Positions 42,181 through 49,998 of a stretch of DNA of 64,000 bases are shown here, one piece after another. Within the stretch, counting starts at the first letter, position 1. Each line of letters begins with the position of its first letter. The position numbers and the translations under genes were made by a program. Source of the DNA: Candidatus Kinetoplastibacterium sorsogonicusi (lineage in GTDB: Bacteria > Pseudomonadota > Gammaproteobacteria > Burkholderiales > Burkholderiaceae_B); NCBI RefSeq assembly GCF_003072465.1, contig NZ_CP025628.1:108501-172500 (forward strand), read 5' to 3'. The notes beneath the pieces were generated by a model that had not been told where the DNA came from, made no database searches, and worked only from the letters and a program-made list of their open reading frames with translations.

Positions 42181-43006
42181 AAAATTTATTTGTGGGCGTT
42201 TTGAAATAGATTTAGCATCTAAACCAGTTGTAATGGGTATTGTAAATGTCACTATTGATTCTTTTTCGGATGGTGGTTTATATATTGATGTTGATAATGC
42301 TATTGTTCATGCTAAAAAATTAATTGCAGAAGGTGTAGATATTTTAGATATTGGTGCTGAATCTACTAGGCCAGGAGCTAATAAAGTTAGTTCAGAAATA
42401 GAAATAGCTAGATTATTACCTGTAATTGAATCATTGAAAAATTTAGATATACCAATATCAATAGATACATATAAACCATCAGTAATGAAAAAAGTATTAG
42501 ATGCTGGTGTAGATCTAATAAATGACGTATATGCTTTTAGAATACCTGGTGCTATAGAAATTGTTAATAATTATAATTGTGGATTGTGTGTTGTACATAT
42601 GCAAGGTGAACCTTCTTATATGCAACATGATCCTAAATATAATAATTTAATAGAAGATATTAATAATTTTCTTAATAATATAATAAAAAATTTAACTAAA
42701 TCAGGTATATCAAAAAATAGAATATTACAAGATCCTGGATTTGGATTTGGTAAAACTTTAGATGATAATTATAAAATTATCAAAAATTTAAACTATTTAA
42801 ATCAAGAATTTCCAATTCTTGCTGGTTTATCTAGAAAATCTATGATTAGTAATATTGTTGGTAAAGAAACTATAAATAGATTATCAGGTAGTATATCAGC
42901 TGCATTAGCTTGTGTATTAAATGGTGCATCTATTATTAGAGTACATGATGTTAGTGCAACTATTAGTGCTTTAAAAATTTGGGAAAAAATAGGAAAAATT
43001 GGTTAA
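42170..43006 (+). CDS. folP: Dihydropteroate synthase
   Basis: Joins p-aminobenzoate to the pterin pyrophosphate in folate synthesis; target of sulfonamides. 278 residues. [15 protein letters not shown] (usually MGI-x-NVTPDSFSDGG; here Ile replaces the common Pro), [20 protein letters not shown] and [10 protein letters not shown] are the family blocks. Starts inside the end of ftsH and ends 6 nt before glmM, in the common ftsH-folP-glmM order. Confidence 0.97.
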   Translation: MRNRKFICGRFEIDLASKPVVMGIVNVTIDSFSDGGLYIDVDNAIVHAKKLIAEGVDILDIGAESTRPGANKVSSEIEIARLLPVIESLKNLDIPISIDTYKPSVMKKVLDAGVDLINDVYAFRIPGAIEIVNNYNCGLCVVHMQGEPSYMQHDPKYNNLIEDINNFLNNIIKNLTKSGISKNRILQDPGFGFGKTLDDNYKIIKNLNYLNQEFPILAGLSRKSMISNIVGKETINRLSGSISAALACVLNGASIIRVHDVSATISALKIWEKIGKIG

Positions 43007-43012
43007 TTATAT

Positions 43013-44347
43013 ATGAGCAAAATGAATTATTTTGGTACTGATGGAATCAGAGGACAAGTTGGAGGAGATTTAATTAATACAGATTTTATTTTTAAACTTG
43101 GCTATGCATTCGGTGTAGTACTAAATAATACAAATTGTAATCCACATAATAAAGTAAAAGTAGTTATAGGAAAAGATACAAGAATATCTTCTGATATGCT
43201 TGAAAATTCTATAGTAGAAGGTCTTATATCTGCTAATGTAGATGTTTTCTTGGCTGGTGTAATTCCAACATCAGCAATAGCATATATATCATATATATCT
43301 AATTTTTCGGCTGGTATAGTTATAAGTGCTTCTCATAATCATTATCTTGATAATGGTATTAAATTTTTTTCAGGAAATGGTAGTAAATTAAGTTTACATA
43401 TGGAAGCAGCTATTGAAAAAGAAATTTCTAATCCAGTTATTTTATATTCAAAAAAAGGTATAGTAACTAAAATAAGTAATATCGAAGAGAAATATATTGA
43501 TTTTTGCAAAAGTACTTTCCCTAACAATATAAGTCTTAAAGGTATAAAACTTGTTATTGATTCTGCTAATGGTTCTGCTTATAAAATAGCACCATATATT
43601 TTTAATGCATTGGGAGCTAATGTCTTTGCAATTGGATCTAATCCAAATGGAAAAAATATTAATGATAAAATTGGTTCAATATTTCCAGATACATTAAAAC
43701 AAGTAGTAATATCTAAAAAAGCAGATTTAGGAATAGCATTTGATGGTGATGCTGATAGAGTTTTAATGATAGATAGTAATGGCAGAATATTTAATGGTGA
43801 TGAGTTATTATATTCTATTGTAATAGATCGTTTATCATATAATATTGTCAATGGTGTTGTAGGTACATTAATGACAAATTATGGTTTTGAAAAACAAATG
43901 CATAAACTGCATATCAAATTTTATAGAACAAATGTTGGAGATAGAAATGTTATAGAAACAATGAAATTATATAATTGTTTATATGGTGGTGAAAATTCTG
44001 GACATTTAATTTGTTTAGATAGACATTCTACTGGTGATGGTATTATTTCTTCTTTACAAATTTTAGCTGCTATTATTAGACATAATCAGTCAATATCTTC
44101 TTTCATAAAAGATTTATATATGTATCCACAATATATTGTAAATGTTCCGTGGAATTATCAATATTCTTGGGAAAAAAATAATAAAATTCTTATAAAAAAA
44201 CAAGAAATAGAGAAAAAATTGTCAAATAGAGGTAGAGTATTAATACGTAATTCAGGGACAGAACCAAAACTACGTTTAATGGTTGAAGCTGCTGATAAAA
44301 ATCTTGCTTTATCTTGTATTCAAGAACTAAAATCAATATTTGATTAA
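43013..44347 (+). CDS. glmM: Phosphoglucosamine mutase
   Basis: Converts glucosamine 6-phosphate to 1-phosphate for UDP-GlcNAc, feeding peptidoglycan and lipid A. 444 residues. Opening YFGTDGIRGQVG, the phosphoserine loop VISASHNHYLDNGIKFF (family SASHN; phosphoserine near residue 104), the metal loop AFDGDADRVLM near 240 and the sugar loop GGENSGH near 325 are all present, as is the C-terminal RNSGTEPKLRLM phosphate site. Confidence 0.98.
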   Translation: MSKMNYFGTDGIRGQVGGDLINTDFIFKLGYAFGVVLNNTNCNPHNKVKVVIGKDTRISSDMLENSIVEGLISANVDVFLAGVIPTSAIAYISYISNFSAGIVISASHNHYLDNGIKFFSGNGSKLSLHMEAAIEKEISNPVILYSKKGIVTKISNIEEKYIDFCKSTFPNNISLKGIKLVIDSANGSAYKIAPYIFNALGANVFAIGSNPNGKNINDKIGSIFPDTLKQVVISKKADLGIAFDGDADRVLMIDSNGRIFNGDELLYSIVIDRLSYNIVNGVVGTLMTNYGFEKQMHKLHIKFYRTNVGDRNVIETMKLYNCLYGGENSGHLICLDRHSTGDGIISSLQILAAIIRHNQSISSFIKDLYMYPQYIVNVPWNYQYSWEKNNKILIKKQEIEKKLSNRGRVLIRNSGTEPKLRLMVEAADKNLALSCIQELKSIFD

Positions 44348-44460
44348 ATTATCAAAAAATTTCTAATAATATACAAATATATCAAAATATTTTTAAGATT
44401 TTTAATTTAAATATATTTAATATTATTAATTTTCAATTTTACTGTTATTTAATGTAATTT

Positions 44461-46545
44461 ATGATAAAAGATATTTCTAATAAACCATTATTATTAAATA
44501 GAGATATTTCTTTGCTAAATTTTAATGAAAGAATTATGTCTATGGTTGAAGATAAAAATATATCTATAATTGAACGCCTTAGATTTTTATGTATTGTTTC
44601 ATCTAATTTAGATGAATTTTTTGAAGTAAGATTCCCTAGTTTGAAAGAACAACAGTATAGACAAGATTTTCTTATTGAAAGATATGATGGATTTACTTTA
44701 TTTGATATTATCAAAAAAGTAATGAAATTAACGCATGAAATATGTAACAAACAGTATTCATTATTAAATAATCAAATATTGCCCGAATTAGAAAAAGAAA
44801 ATATCTTTCTTTTATCTCCTAAAATGTGGAATAAAGATCAATATGATTGGGCAATGTCTATATTCGAAAACGATATAATGCCACTATTAACACCTATTGG
44901 ATTAGATCCTTCGCATCCTTTTCCTAGGGTGTATAATAAAAGTTTAAACTTTATTATTTCATTATCTGGAGCAAATGATGCTTTTAATCGTTTATCATCT
45001 GTAGCAATTATACAAGCTCCAAATGTGTTACCAACATTAATGCAAATACCATCAAATTTATCTAATAAAAAAACATTATTTGTATTAACTACTTCTATAT
45101 TAAAAACATTTGTTAACAAATTATTTATTGGGTTAAATGTAAATAGATGTTATCAATGGAGAGTGACAAGAAATAGTAATTTATTTGTAGATGAAGAAGA
45201 AATGATTGATTTAAGAGAAGCGTTACAAGGAGAATTATCTCAACGTAATTTTGGCGCAGCTGTAAGACTTGAAATAGATGAAGATACTCCAAAAGAATTT
45301 GAAAAATTATTACAGCGCGAATTTTCTTTGTCAGAAAATGTTACTTATAGAGTTAAAGGTCCAGTAAATATTGCAAGATTAATGCCAATATATAATTTTG
45401 TGCGTAATAAAAATAATATTAATCAAAATAATTTGATATCTATTACAGATATATTTAATAGAAATTCTCATAAAATTGAAACTATATTTGAAAAAATATC
45501 TAAACAAGATATTTTATTACATCATCCTTATCAATCATTTCAAACGGTATTAGATTTTTTAGCATCTGCCGCTTATGATCCTAATGTTGTTGTAATAAAG
45601 CAAACAATATATAGAACAGGAGAAGATTCAGAGTTAATGAAAATACTCTTATATGCTGCTAAAATGGGTAAAGAAGTAACTGTGATATTAGAATTAATGG
45701 CTAGATTTGATGAACAAACTAATATTAATTGGGCTGCTCGTTTAGAAGAAGTAGGAGCACATGTTATATACGGAGTAGTTGCTTATAAAGTTCACGCAAA
45801 AATGGCAATGATTGTAAGGCGTGAAAAAAATAAAATAAAAAAATATGTTCATATTAGCACAGGTAATTACCATTCTTATACAGCTAGTTGTTATACAGAC
45901 TTTGGTTTAATCACTGCTAATGAAAAAATTGCTAATGATATAGATAAAATTTTTTTACAATTAACAGGATTTAGTGCTCGTTTATCAATGCAATCTTTAT
46001 TGCAATCTCCATTTACATTACGAGATGCAATGATAGCACATATTAAAAGAGAATCATTAGAAGCTATTAAAGGAAAAAAAGCTATTATTATGGCAAAAAT
46101 GAATGCTTTATTAGAACCAGGCATAATAAAGGAATTATATACTGCTAGTCAAGCAGGAGTGAAAATAGATTTAATAGTTAGGGGAGCATGTGCTTTACGT
46201 GCTGGTGTTCCAAATTTATCTGATAATATTAGAGTTAGATCTATTATTGGAAAATATTTAGAACATTCAAGAGTATTTTATTTTTACTCTGCTGGAGAAG
46301 AAATAGTATATCTTTCTTCTGCAGATTGGATGGATAGAAATTTATTTCGTAGGGTAGAAATTGCTTTTCCAATTTATGATAAAATTTTAAAAAAAAGAAT
46401 AATTCAAGAAGCTTTTATATATGCATTTCAAGATAATCAATTATCCTGGGAGCAAATAGATGGTAATTATATAAAAATAAAAAATATCGATTCAAAATTT
46501 AATGTACAAAACTATCTTGATAATGAAATTAATTTTCATATATAA
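44461..46545 (+). CDS. ppk: Polyphosphate kinase 1
   Basis: Polymerises the ATP gamma-phosphate into polyphosphate, reversibly. 694 residues, normal PPK1. N-domain NRDISLLNFNERIM and SSNLDEFFEVRFPSLKEQ; the phosphohistidine loop YKVHAKMAMIVRRE (near residue 443) and the second catalytic His region in YLEHSRVFYF (near 600). Ends the carA-to-ppk block. Together with the Pit transporter it suggests storage or buffering of phosphate, an unusual luxury in a reduced genome. Confidence 0.97.
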   Translation: MIKDISNKPLLLNRDISLLNFNERIMSMVEDKNISIIERLRFLCIVSSNLDEFFEVRFPSLKEQQYRQDFLIERYDGFTLFDIIKKVMKLTHEICNKQYSLLNNQILPELEKENIFLLSPKMWNKDQYDWAMSIFENDIMPLLTPIGLDPSHPFPRVYNKSLNFIISLSGANDAFNRLSSVAIIQAPNVLPTLMQIPSNLSNKKTLFVLTTSILKTFVNKLFIGLNVNRCYQWRVTRNSNLFVDEEEMIDLREALQGELSQRNFGAAVRLEIDEDTPKEFEKLLQREFSLSENVTYRVKGPVNIARLMPIYNFVRNKNNINQNNLISITDIFNRNSHKIETIFEKISKQDILLHHPYQSFQTVLDFLASAAYDPNVVVIKQTIYRTGEDSELMKILLYAAKMGKEVTVILELMARFDEQTNINWAARLEEVGAHVIYGVVAYKVHAKMAMIVRREKNKIKKYVHISTGNYHSYTASCYTDFGLITANEKIANDIDKIFLQLTGFSARLSMQSLLQSPFTLRDAMIAHIKRESLEAIKGKKAIIMAKMNALLEPGIIKELYTASQAGVKIDLIVRGACALRAGVPNLSDNIRVRSIIGKYLEHSRVFYFYSAGEEIVYLSSADWMDRNLFRRVEIAFPIYDKILKKRIIQEAFIYAFQDNQLSWEQIDGNYIKIKNIDSKFNVQNYLDNEINFHI

Positions 46546-46555
46546 TTAATTATCT

Positions 46556-46584
46556 TTGACGTTTTGATTTATAAGATATATAAT
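46556..46584 (+). promoter_or_regulatory. Promoter of tRNA-Pro
   Basis: Near-consensus sigma70 promoter: TTGACG (46556-46561), 17-nt spacer, TATAAT (46579-46584). The start would be at about 46591, 3 nt before the mature tRNA. Confidence 0.8.
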
Positions 46585-46593
46585 AATTCTTAT

Positions 46594-46670
46594 CGGGGTG
46601 TAGCGCAGCCTGGTAGCGCATCTGCTTTGGGAGCAGAGGGTCGTGAGTTCGAATCCCACCACCCCGACCA
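46594..46670 (+). tRNA. tRNA-Pro (anticodon TGG)
   Basis: Acceptor CGGGGTG with CACCCCG, the C1-G72 start usual for tRNA-Pro, D-stem GCGC/GCGC, anticodon stem TCTGC/GCAGA around TTTGGGA (anticodon TGG), T-arm GTGAG-TTCGAAT-CCCAC, discriminator A, encoded CCA. Confidence 0.97.
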
Positions 46671-46768
46671 TACAAATTTTATTTGATATAAATATGATTA
46701 TTTAATATTATTTTATAATTGATTAAATAACCTATTATTATTACTCTCTTTTATCTAAAAAAATTTAA

Positions 46769-47653
46769 TTAATATGATTTAAAAAATTGATTAATAACTT
46801 TATTAACACCAATTTTCCAATGAGGTATGTTTATTCTTAATAATTTTTTTATTTTTGAAGAATTTAGACATGCATTATAGGGCCTTAAATTAATTTTATT
46901 GTTATTATTAATAATAATATTGTTTTTATCAATTTTAGTTTTAATATCTAAAAAATTCATATAATCTAATATATAACAAGATAAATTATATATATTAACT
47001 CTACCTAATGGGCTTATATGATATAAACCTATATTAATATTTATATTATTAATGTAATAAATAATAAATATAATTGTAATATCAACTATAATATCTACAT
47101 GTGTTGGAACAATAATTTGATTATAATTAATGCTTAAAATTTTATCTGTTAAGAGAGAATTTATTATATTAGTAACTAAATTATTTTTATAATTAGATAT
47201 TAACCATCCAAAGCGAAAAATTAAATATTTAGATTTACTAATAAAAATATTATTTTCACTTAAATATTTGGAATATCCATAAATATTAATAGGGTTTGTC
47301 CTATCATTTTCATTATATAAATCTTTTTTGTTACCATCAAATACATAATTTGTTGAATAATGAATGATTAAAATACCATTTTCATATGAATATTTAGCAA
47401 GAATTGATACTAAATATGTATTTAGCATAAATACATATTTAGGTGATAATTCTGCTTGATCTACATTAGTAAATGCAGCAGCATTTATAATGATATCTGG
47501 TTTAATAATATTTAATTTTTCAATTAAGTTTTTAGCATAATATAAATTAATATCTTTTCTATTAATTTGTACTATATTAACATTTAATTTTTTTATTTTA
47601 TATTTTAATGCTTTTCCTAATCTTCCATTACTACCTATTAATAATATTTTCAT
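46769..47653 (-). CDS. rfbD: dTDP-4-dehydrorhamnose reductase
   Basis: NAD(P)H-dependent last step of dTDP-L-rhamnose synthesis. 294 residues; SDR fold with ILLIGSNGRLGKALKYKI at the N-terminus, NAAAFTNVDQAE near residue 62, STNYVFDG near 105 and the catalytic Y-x3-K as YGYSKYLSE near 128. Very Asn/Ile-rich, but the motifs are kept. It follows rfbB by 7 nt. rfbA and rfbC are not in the window. A possible use of the product is EF-P rhamnosylation (see efp), apart from surface sugars. Confidence 0.93.
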   Translation of the reverse strand: MKILLIGSNGRLGKALKYKIKKLNVNIVQINRKDINLYYAKNLIEKLNIIKPDIIINAAAFTNVDQAELSPKYVFMLNTYLVSILAKYSYENGILIIHYSTNYVFDGNKKDLYNENDRTNPINIYGYSKYLSENNIFISKSKYLIFRFGWLISNYKNNLVTNIINSLLTDKILSINYNQIIVPTHVDIIVDITIIFIIYYINNININIGLYHISPLGRVNIYNLSCYILDYMNFLDIKTKIDKNNIIINNNNKINLRPYNACLNSSKIKKLLRINIPHWKIGVNKVINQFFKSY

Positions 47654-47660
47654 GCTATAT

Positions 47661-48662
47661 TTATTTATAAAAAGGATTTTCTACATACCATTTTACTGTA
47701 TCAAAAATACCTACATCAAATTTATATAATGGTTGCCAATTAGTTTGTTGAAAAATTTTATTATAATTTATAGAGTACCTATAATCACATCCTGGCCTAT
47801 TAGGTACAAATTTAATTAATTTTTTATAGGATGATATGTTTGGTTGTAATATATCTAATATATTACATATATGATTAGCTATGGAAATTGTAGTTAATTC
47901 ATTACCTCCACCAATGTTATAATGTTCTCCTGGTATACCTAATTCTAAAATTTTCAATATAGCAAGACAGTGGTCATTTACATGAATCCAGTCTCTAATT
48001 TGACTACCATTGCCATATATAGGAATATTTTCCATATTTAATGCCTTTTTAATTATCATAGGAATTAATTTTTCAGATGATTGAAATGGTCCATAATTAT
48101 TAGAGCAATGTGTAGTAATAGTAGGTATATTATATGTTTTAAAATATGATCTCATTATATGGCTACTTGCTGCTTTACTTGCAGAATATGGATTATTTGG
48201 TTTATATGGATCATTTTCTTCAAATGGTTTTCCTGTTTCGCTTAAATCTCCATATACCTCATCTGTTGAAATATTAATAAATTTGAAATTATATTTTTCT
48301 TGTGCAGTTAATGATTGAAAATATTTTTTTGAAATTTCAATTAATTCAAATGAACCAATAATATTTGTATCAATAAAATTTCTTGGTATATTAATAGAAT
48401 TATCTACATGTGATTCTGCTGCAAGATGTATAACTGCTCTAGGACGAAATGTTTCAAATATTTTTTGTAATGAATATTTATCTGTAATACAATTTTTAAT
48501 TAATATATGATTCTTATTTTTTAATACATCACATATATTTTCTTTTTTGCCAGCATAAGTAAATTTATCTATATTTACAATCGTTTCATTATGTTTTGAC
48601 AAAAATAATTTTATAAAATTAGAGCCTATAAATCCAGCTCCACCAGTTACTAATATAGTCAT
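47661..48662 (-). CDS. rfbB: dTDP-glucose 4,6-dehydratase
   Basis: Second step of dTDP-L-rhamnose synthesis: NAD-dependent dehydration of dTDP-glucose. 333 residues, extended SDR. MTILVTGGAGFIGSNFI, AAESHVDNSI, the STDEVYGDL loop holding Thr-Asp-Glu near residue 123, and the catalytic YSASKAAS near 158 are all present; RPGCDYRYSI near the end is typical of RmlB. First gene of the two-gene rfbBD unit on the minus strand, flanked by tRNA genes on both sides. Confidence 0.96.
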   Translation of the reverse strand: MTILVTGGAGFIGSNFIKLFLSKHNETIVNIDKFTYAGKKENICDVLKNKNHILIKNCITDKYSLQKIFETFRPRAVIHLAAESHVDNSINIPRNFIDTNIIGSFELIEISKKYFQSLTAQEKYNFKFINISTDEVYGDLSETGKPFEENDPYKPNNPYSASKAASSHIMRSYFKTYNIPTITTHCSNNYGPFQSSEKLIPMIIKKALNMENIPIYGNGSQIRDWIHVNDHCLAILKILELGIPGEHYNIGGGNELTTISIANHICNILDILQPNISSYKKLIKFVPNRPGCDYRYSINYNKIFQQTNWQPLYKFDVGIFDTVKWYVENPFYK

Positions 48663-48752
48663 ATTGTTAAACTTTATGTATAAAATGTAAATTATATGTT
48701 TTTTATATAATTAATAATTATATTTTTTATAGAGATTTTCATTGTTTTGTTC

Positions 48753-48758
48753 TATAAT
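48753..48758 (+). promoter_or_regulatory. -10 element of tRNA-Arg(TCT)
   Basis: A perfect TATAAT 17 nt before the mature tRNA, in the rfbB/tRNA divergent spacer. No good -35 at 16-18 nt; a weak TTTTCA lies too close. Moderately supported. Confidence 0.45.
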
Positions 48759-48775
48759 ATTATCAAATAGTTGTT

Positions 48776-48852
48776 GCGGCATTAGCTCAGCTGGATAGAG
48801 CACGGGCCTTCTAAGCCCGGGGTCGGGGGTTCGAGCCCCTCATGCCGCACCA
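48776..48852 (+). tRNA. tRNA-Arg (anticodon TCT)
   Basis: Acceptor GCGGCAT with ATGCCGC, D-stem GCTC/GAGC, anticodon stem CGGGC/GCCCG around CTTCTAA (anticodon TCT), T-stem GGGGG-type (CGGGGGTTCGAGCCCCT), discriminator A and encoded CCA. Confidence 0.97.
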
Positions 48853-48880
48853 TATTTTTATTAACAAAAATATGTTTTTT
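48851..48880 (+). terminator. Terminator fused to the tRNA-Arg(TCT) CCA end
   Basis: CATATTTTT (48851-48859), 6-nt loop, AAAAATATG (48866-48874), then T6. The stem begins with the last two bases of the CCA, so tail and terminator overlap. Confidence 0.7.
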
Positions 48881-48927
48881 AATATATAATTATATTAAAT
48901 TGTATATTTTTTGCATAATTAAATTAT

Positions 48928-49004
48928 GGTGGTCGTAGCTCAGTTGGTAGAGTCCCGGATTGTGATTCCGGTTGTCGTGGGTTCGAGCCCCATCGACCAC
49001 CCCA
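48928..49004 (+). tRNA. tRNA-His (anticodon GTG)
   Basis: Acceptor GTGGTCG with CGACCAC, with the extra G-1 (48928) encoded and pairing C73, as histidyl-tRNA synthetase requires. Anticodon stem CCGGA/TCCGG around TTGTGAT (anticodon GTG). CCA is encoded. Substrate for Tgt. Its promoter is not obvious in the AT spacer after the preceding terminator. Confidence 0.97.
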
Positions 49005-49076
49005 TATTTTTATATTAATATTTTAGTAAAATATCAATATATTATTTTCATATTTTTATTTCTAGGCTTATTTTAT

Positions 49077-49973
49077 ATGGTTTTTTCTACAAAAAAAATT
49101 AGCGGTAGTATTGTAGCATTAATAACTCCTATGACACCTGAAGGAAATATTGATTATATTACATATAAACGCTTAATAGATTGGCATATAGAAGAAGGTA
49201 CTGATGCTTTAGTAGTAGTAGGTACTACTGGTGAATCACCTTCTGTTTCTATGGATGAAAATGCAGAGTTAATAAAAGTAGCTGTTGAATATTCAAATGG
49301 TAGAATTCCTATTATATCTGGAGTAGGTGCTAACTCTACAAGTGAAGCTATCCATTTAACAAAATTTGCAAAAAAAGTAGGTGCTGATGCTGGATTATCA
49401 GTAGTGCCATACTATAATAAGCCATCTCAAGATGGAATATATCAGCATTTTAAAAATATTGCTGAAAATGTTGATTTACCTATCATTTTATACAATGTAC
49501 CAGGTAGAACATCAGTAGATATGTCAAATGAAACGGTTATTAAATTAACCGAAATTCCTGGAATTATAGGTATTAAAGATGCAACTGGTGATATTGCAAG
49601 AGGAGCATTATTAATTAGAGATTGTCCTAGTGATTTTAAAATTTTTAGTGGAGATGATTCAACTGCTGCAGCTTTAATGATGTTAGGTTGTTCTGGAAGT
49701 ATTTCAGTTACAGCTAACATATTACCTAAAACGTTAAAGATGCTATGTGATGCTTCTATGCAAGGTGATATAAAAAAAGCTCGTGAACTAAACTCAATGT
49801 TAGCTCCAATAAATAAAGCTTTATTTATTGAAGCAAATCCTATACCAGTAAAATGGGCTCTTAGCGAATTAGGTATGATTTCTTTAGGATATAGATTACC
49901 ATTAATACCATTAAATGAAAAATATCATAATCTAGTACGTAATGCTATGAAATTAGCTGGTTGTATATTTTAA
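49077..49973 (+). CDS. dapA: 4-hydroxy-tetrahydrodipicolinate synthase
   Basis: Condenses pyruvate with aspartate semialdehyde, the first committed step to diaminopimelate and lysine. 298 residues. [24 protein letters not shown], the proton-relay Tyr in [11 protein letters not shown] and the Schiff-base Lys in GIKDATGD (near residue 162) are present. A longer reading frame starts inside tRNA-His; the ATG at 49077 is chosen because it gives the family N-terminus [18 protein letters not shown] and clears the tRNA. With lysC it supports a retained lysine or peptidoglycan route. Confidence 0.97.
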   Translation: MVFSTKKISGSIVALITPMTPEGNIDYITYKRLIDWHIEEGTDALVVVGTTGESPSVSMDENAELIKVAVEYSNGRIPIISGVGANSTSEAIHLTKFAKKVGADAGLSVVPYYNKPSQDGIYQHFKNIAENVDLPIILYNVPGRTSVDMSNETVIKLTEIPGIIGIKDATGDIARGALLIRDCPSDFKIFSGDDSTAAALMMLGCSGSISVTANILPKTLKMLCDASMQGDIKKARELNSMLAPINKALFIEANPIPVKWALSELGMISLGYRLPLIPLNEKYHNLVRNAMKLAGCIF

Positions 49974-49998
49974 TAAAGTTTTCATTTATTATATTTTT
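49971..49998 (+). terminator. Weak terminator after dapA
   Basis: TAATAAA (49971-49977) and TTTATTA (49985-49991) with a 7-nt loop, then TATTTTTTT. Lies between the convergent dapA and mutS stops. AT-only stem, so strength is doubtful. Confidence 0.4.

Noticed and set aside
44445..44750. 101-codon frame opposite the ppk start
   Set aside because: Covers the ppk N-terminus on the other strand and has no features of its own.
48972..49076. Longer dapA start upstream of 49077
   Set aside because: It begins inside tRNA-His and adds a hydrophobic stretch not seen in DapA; the ATG at 49077 gives the family N-terminus.
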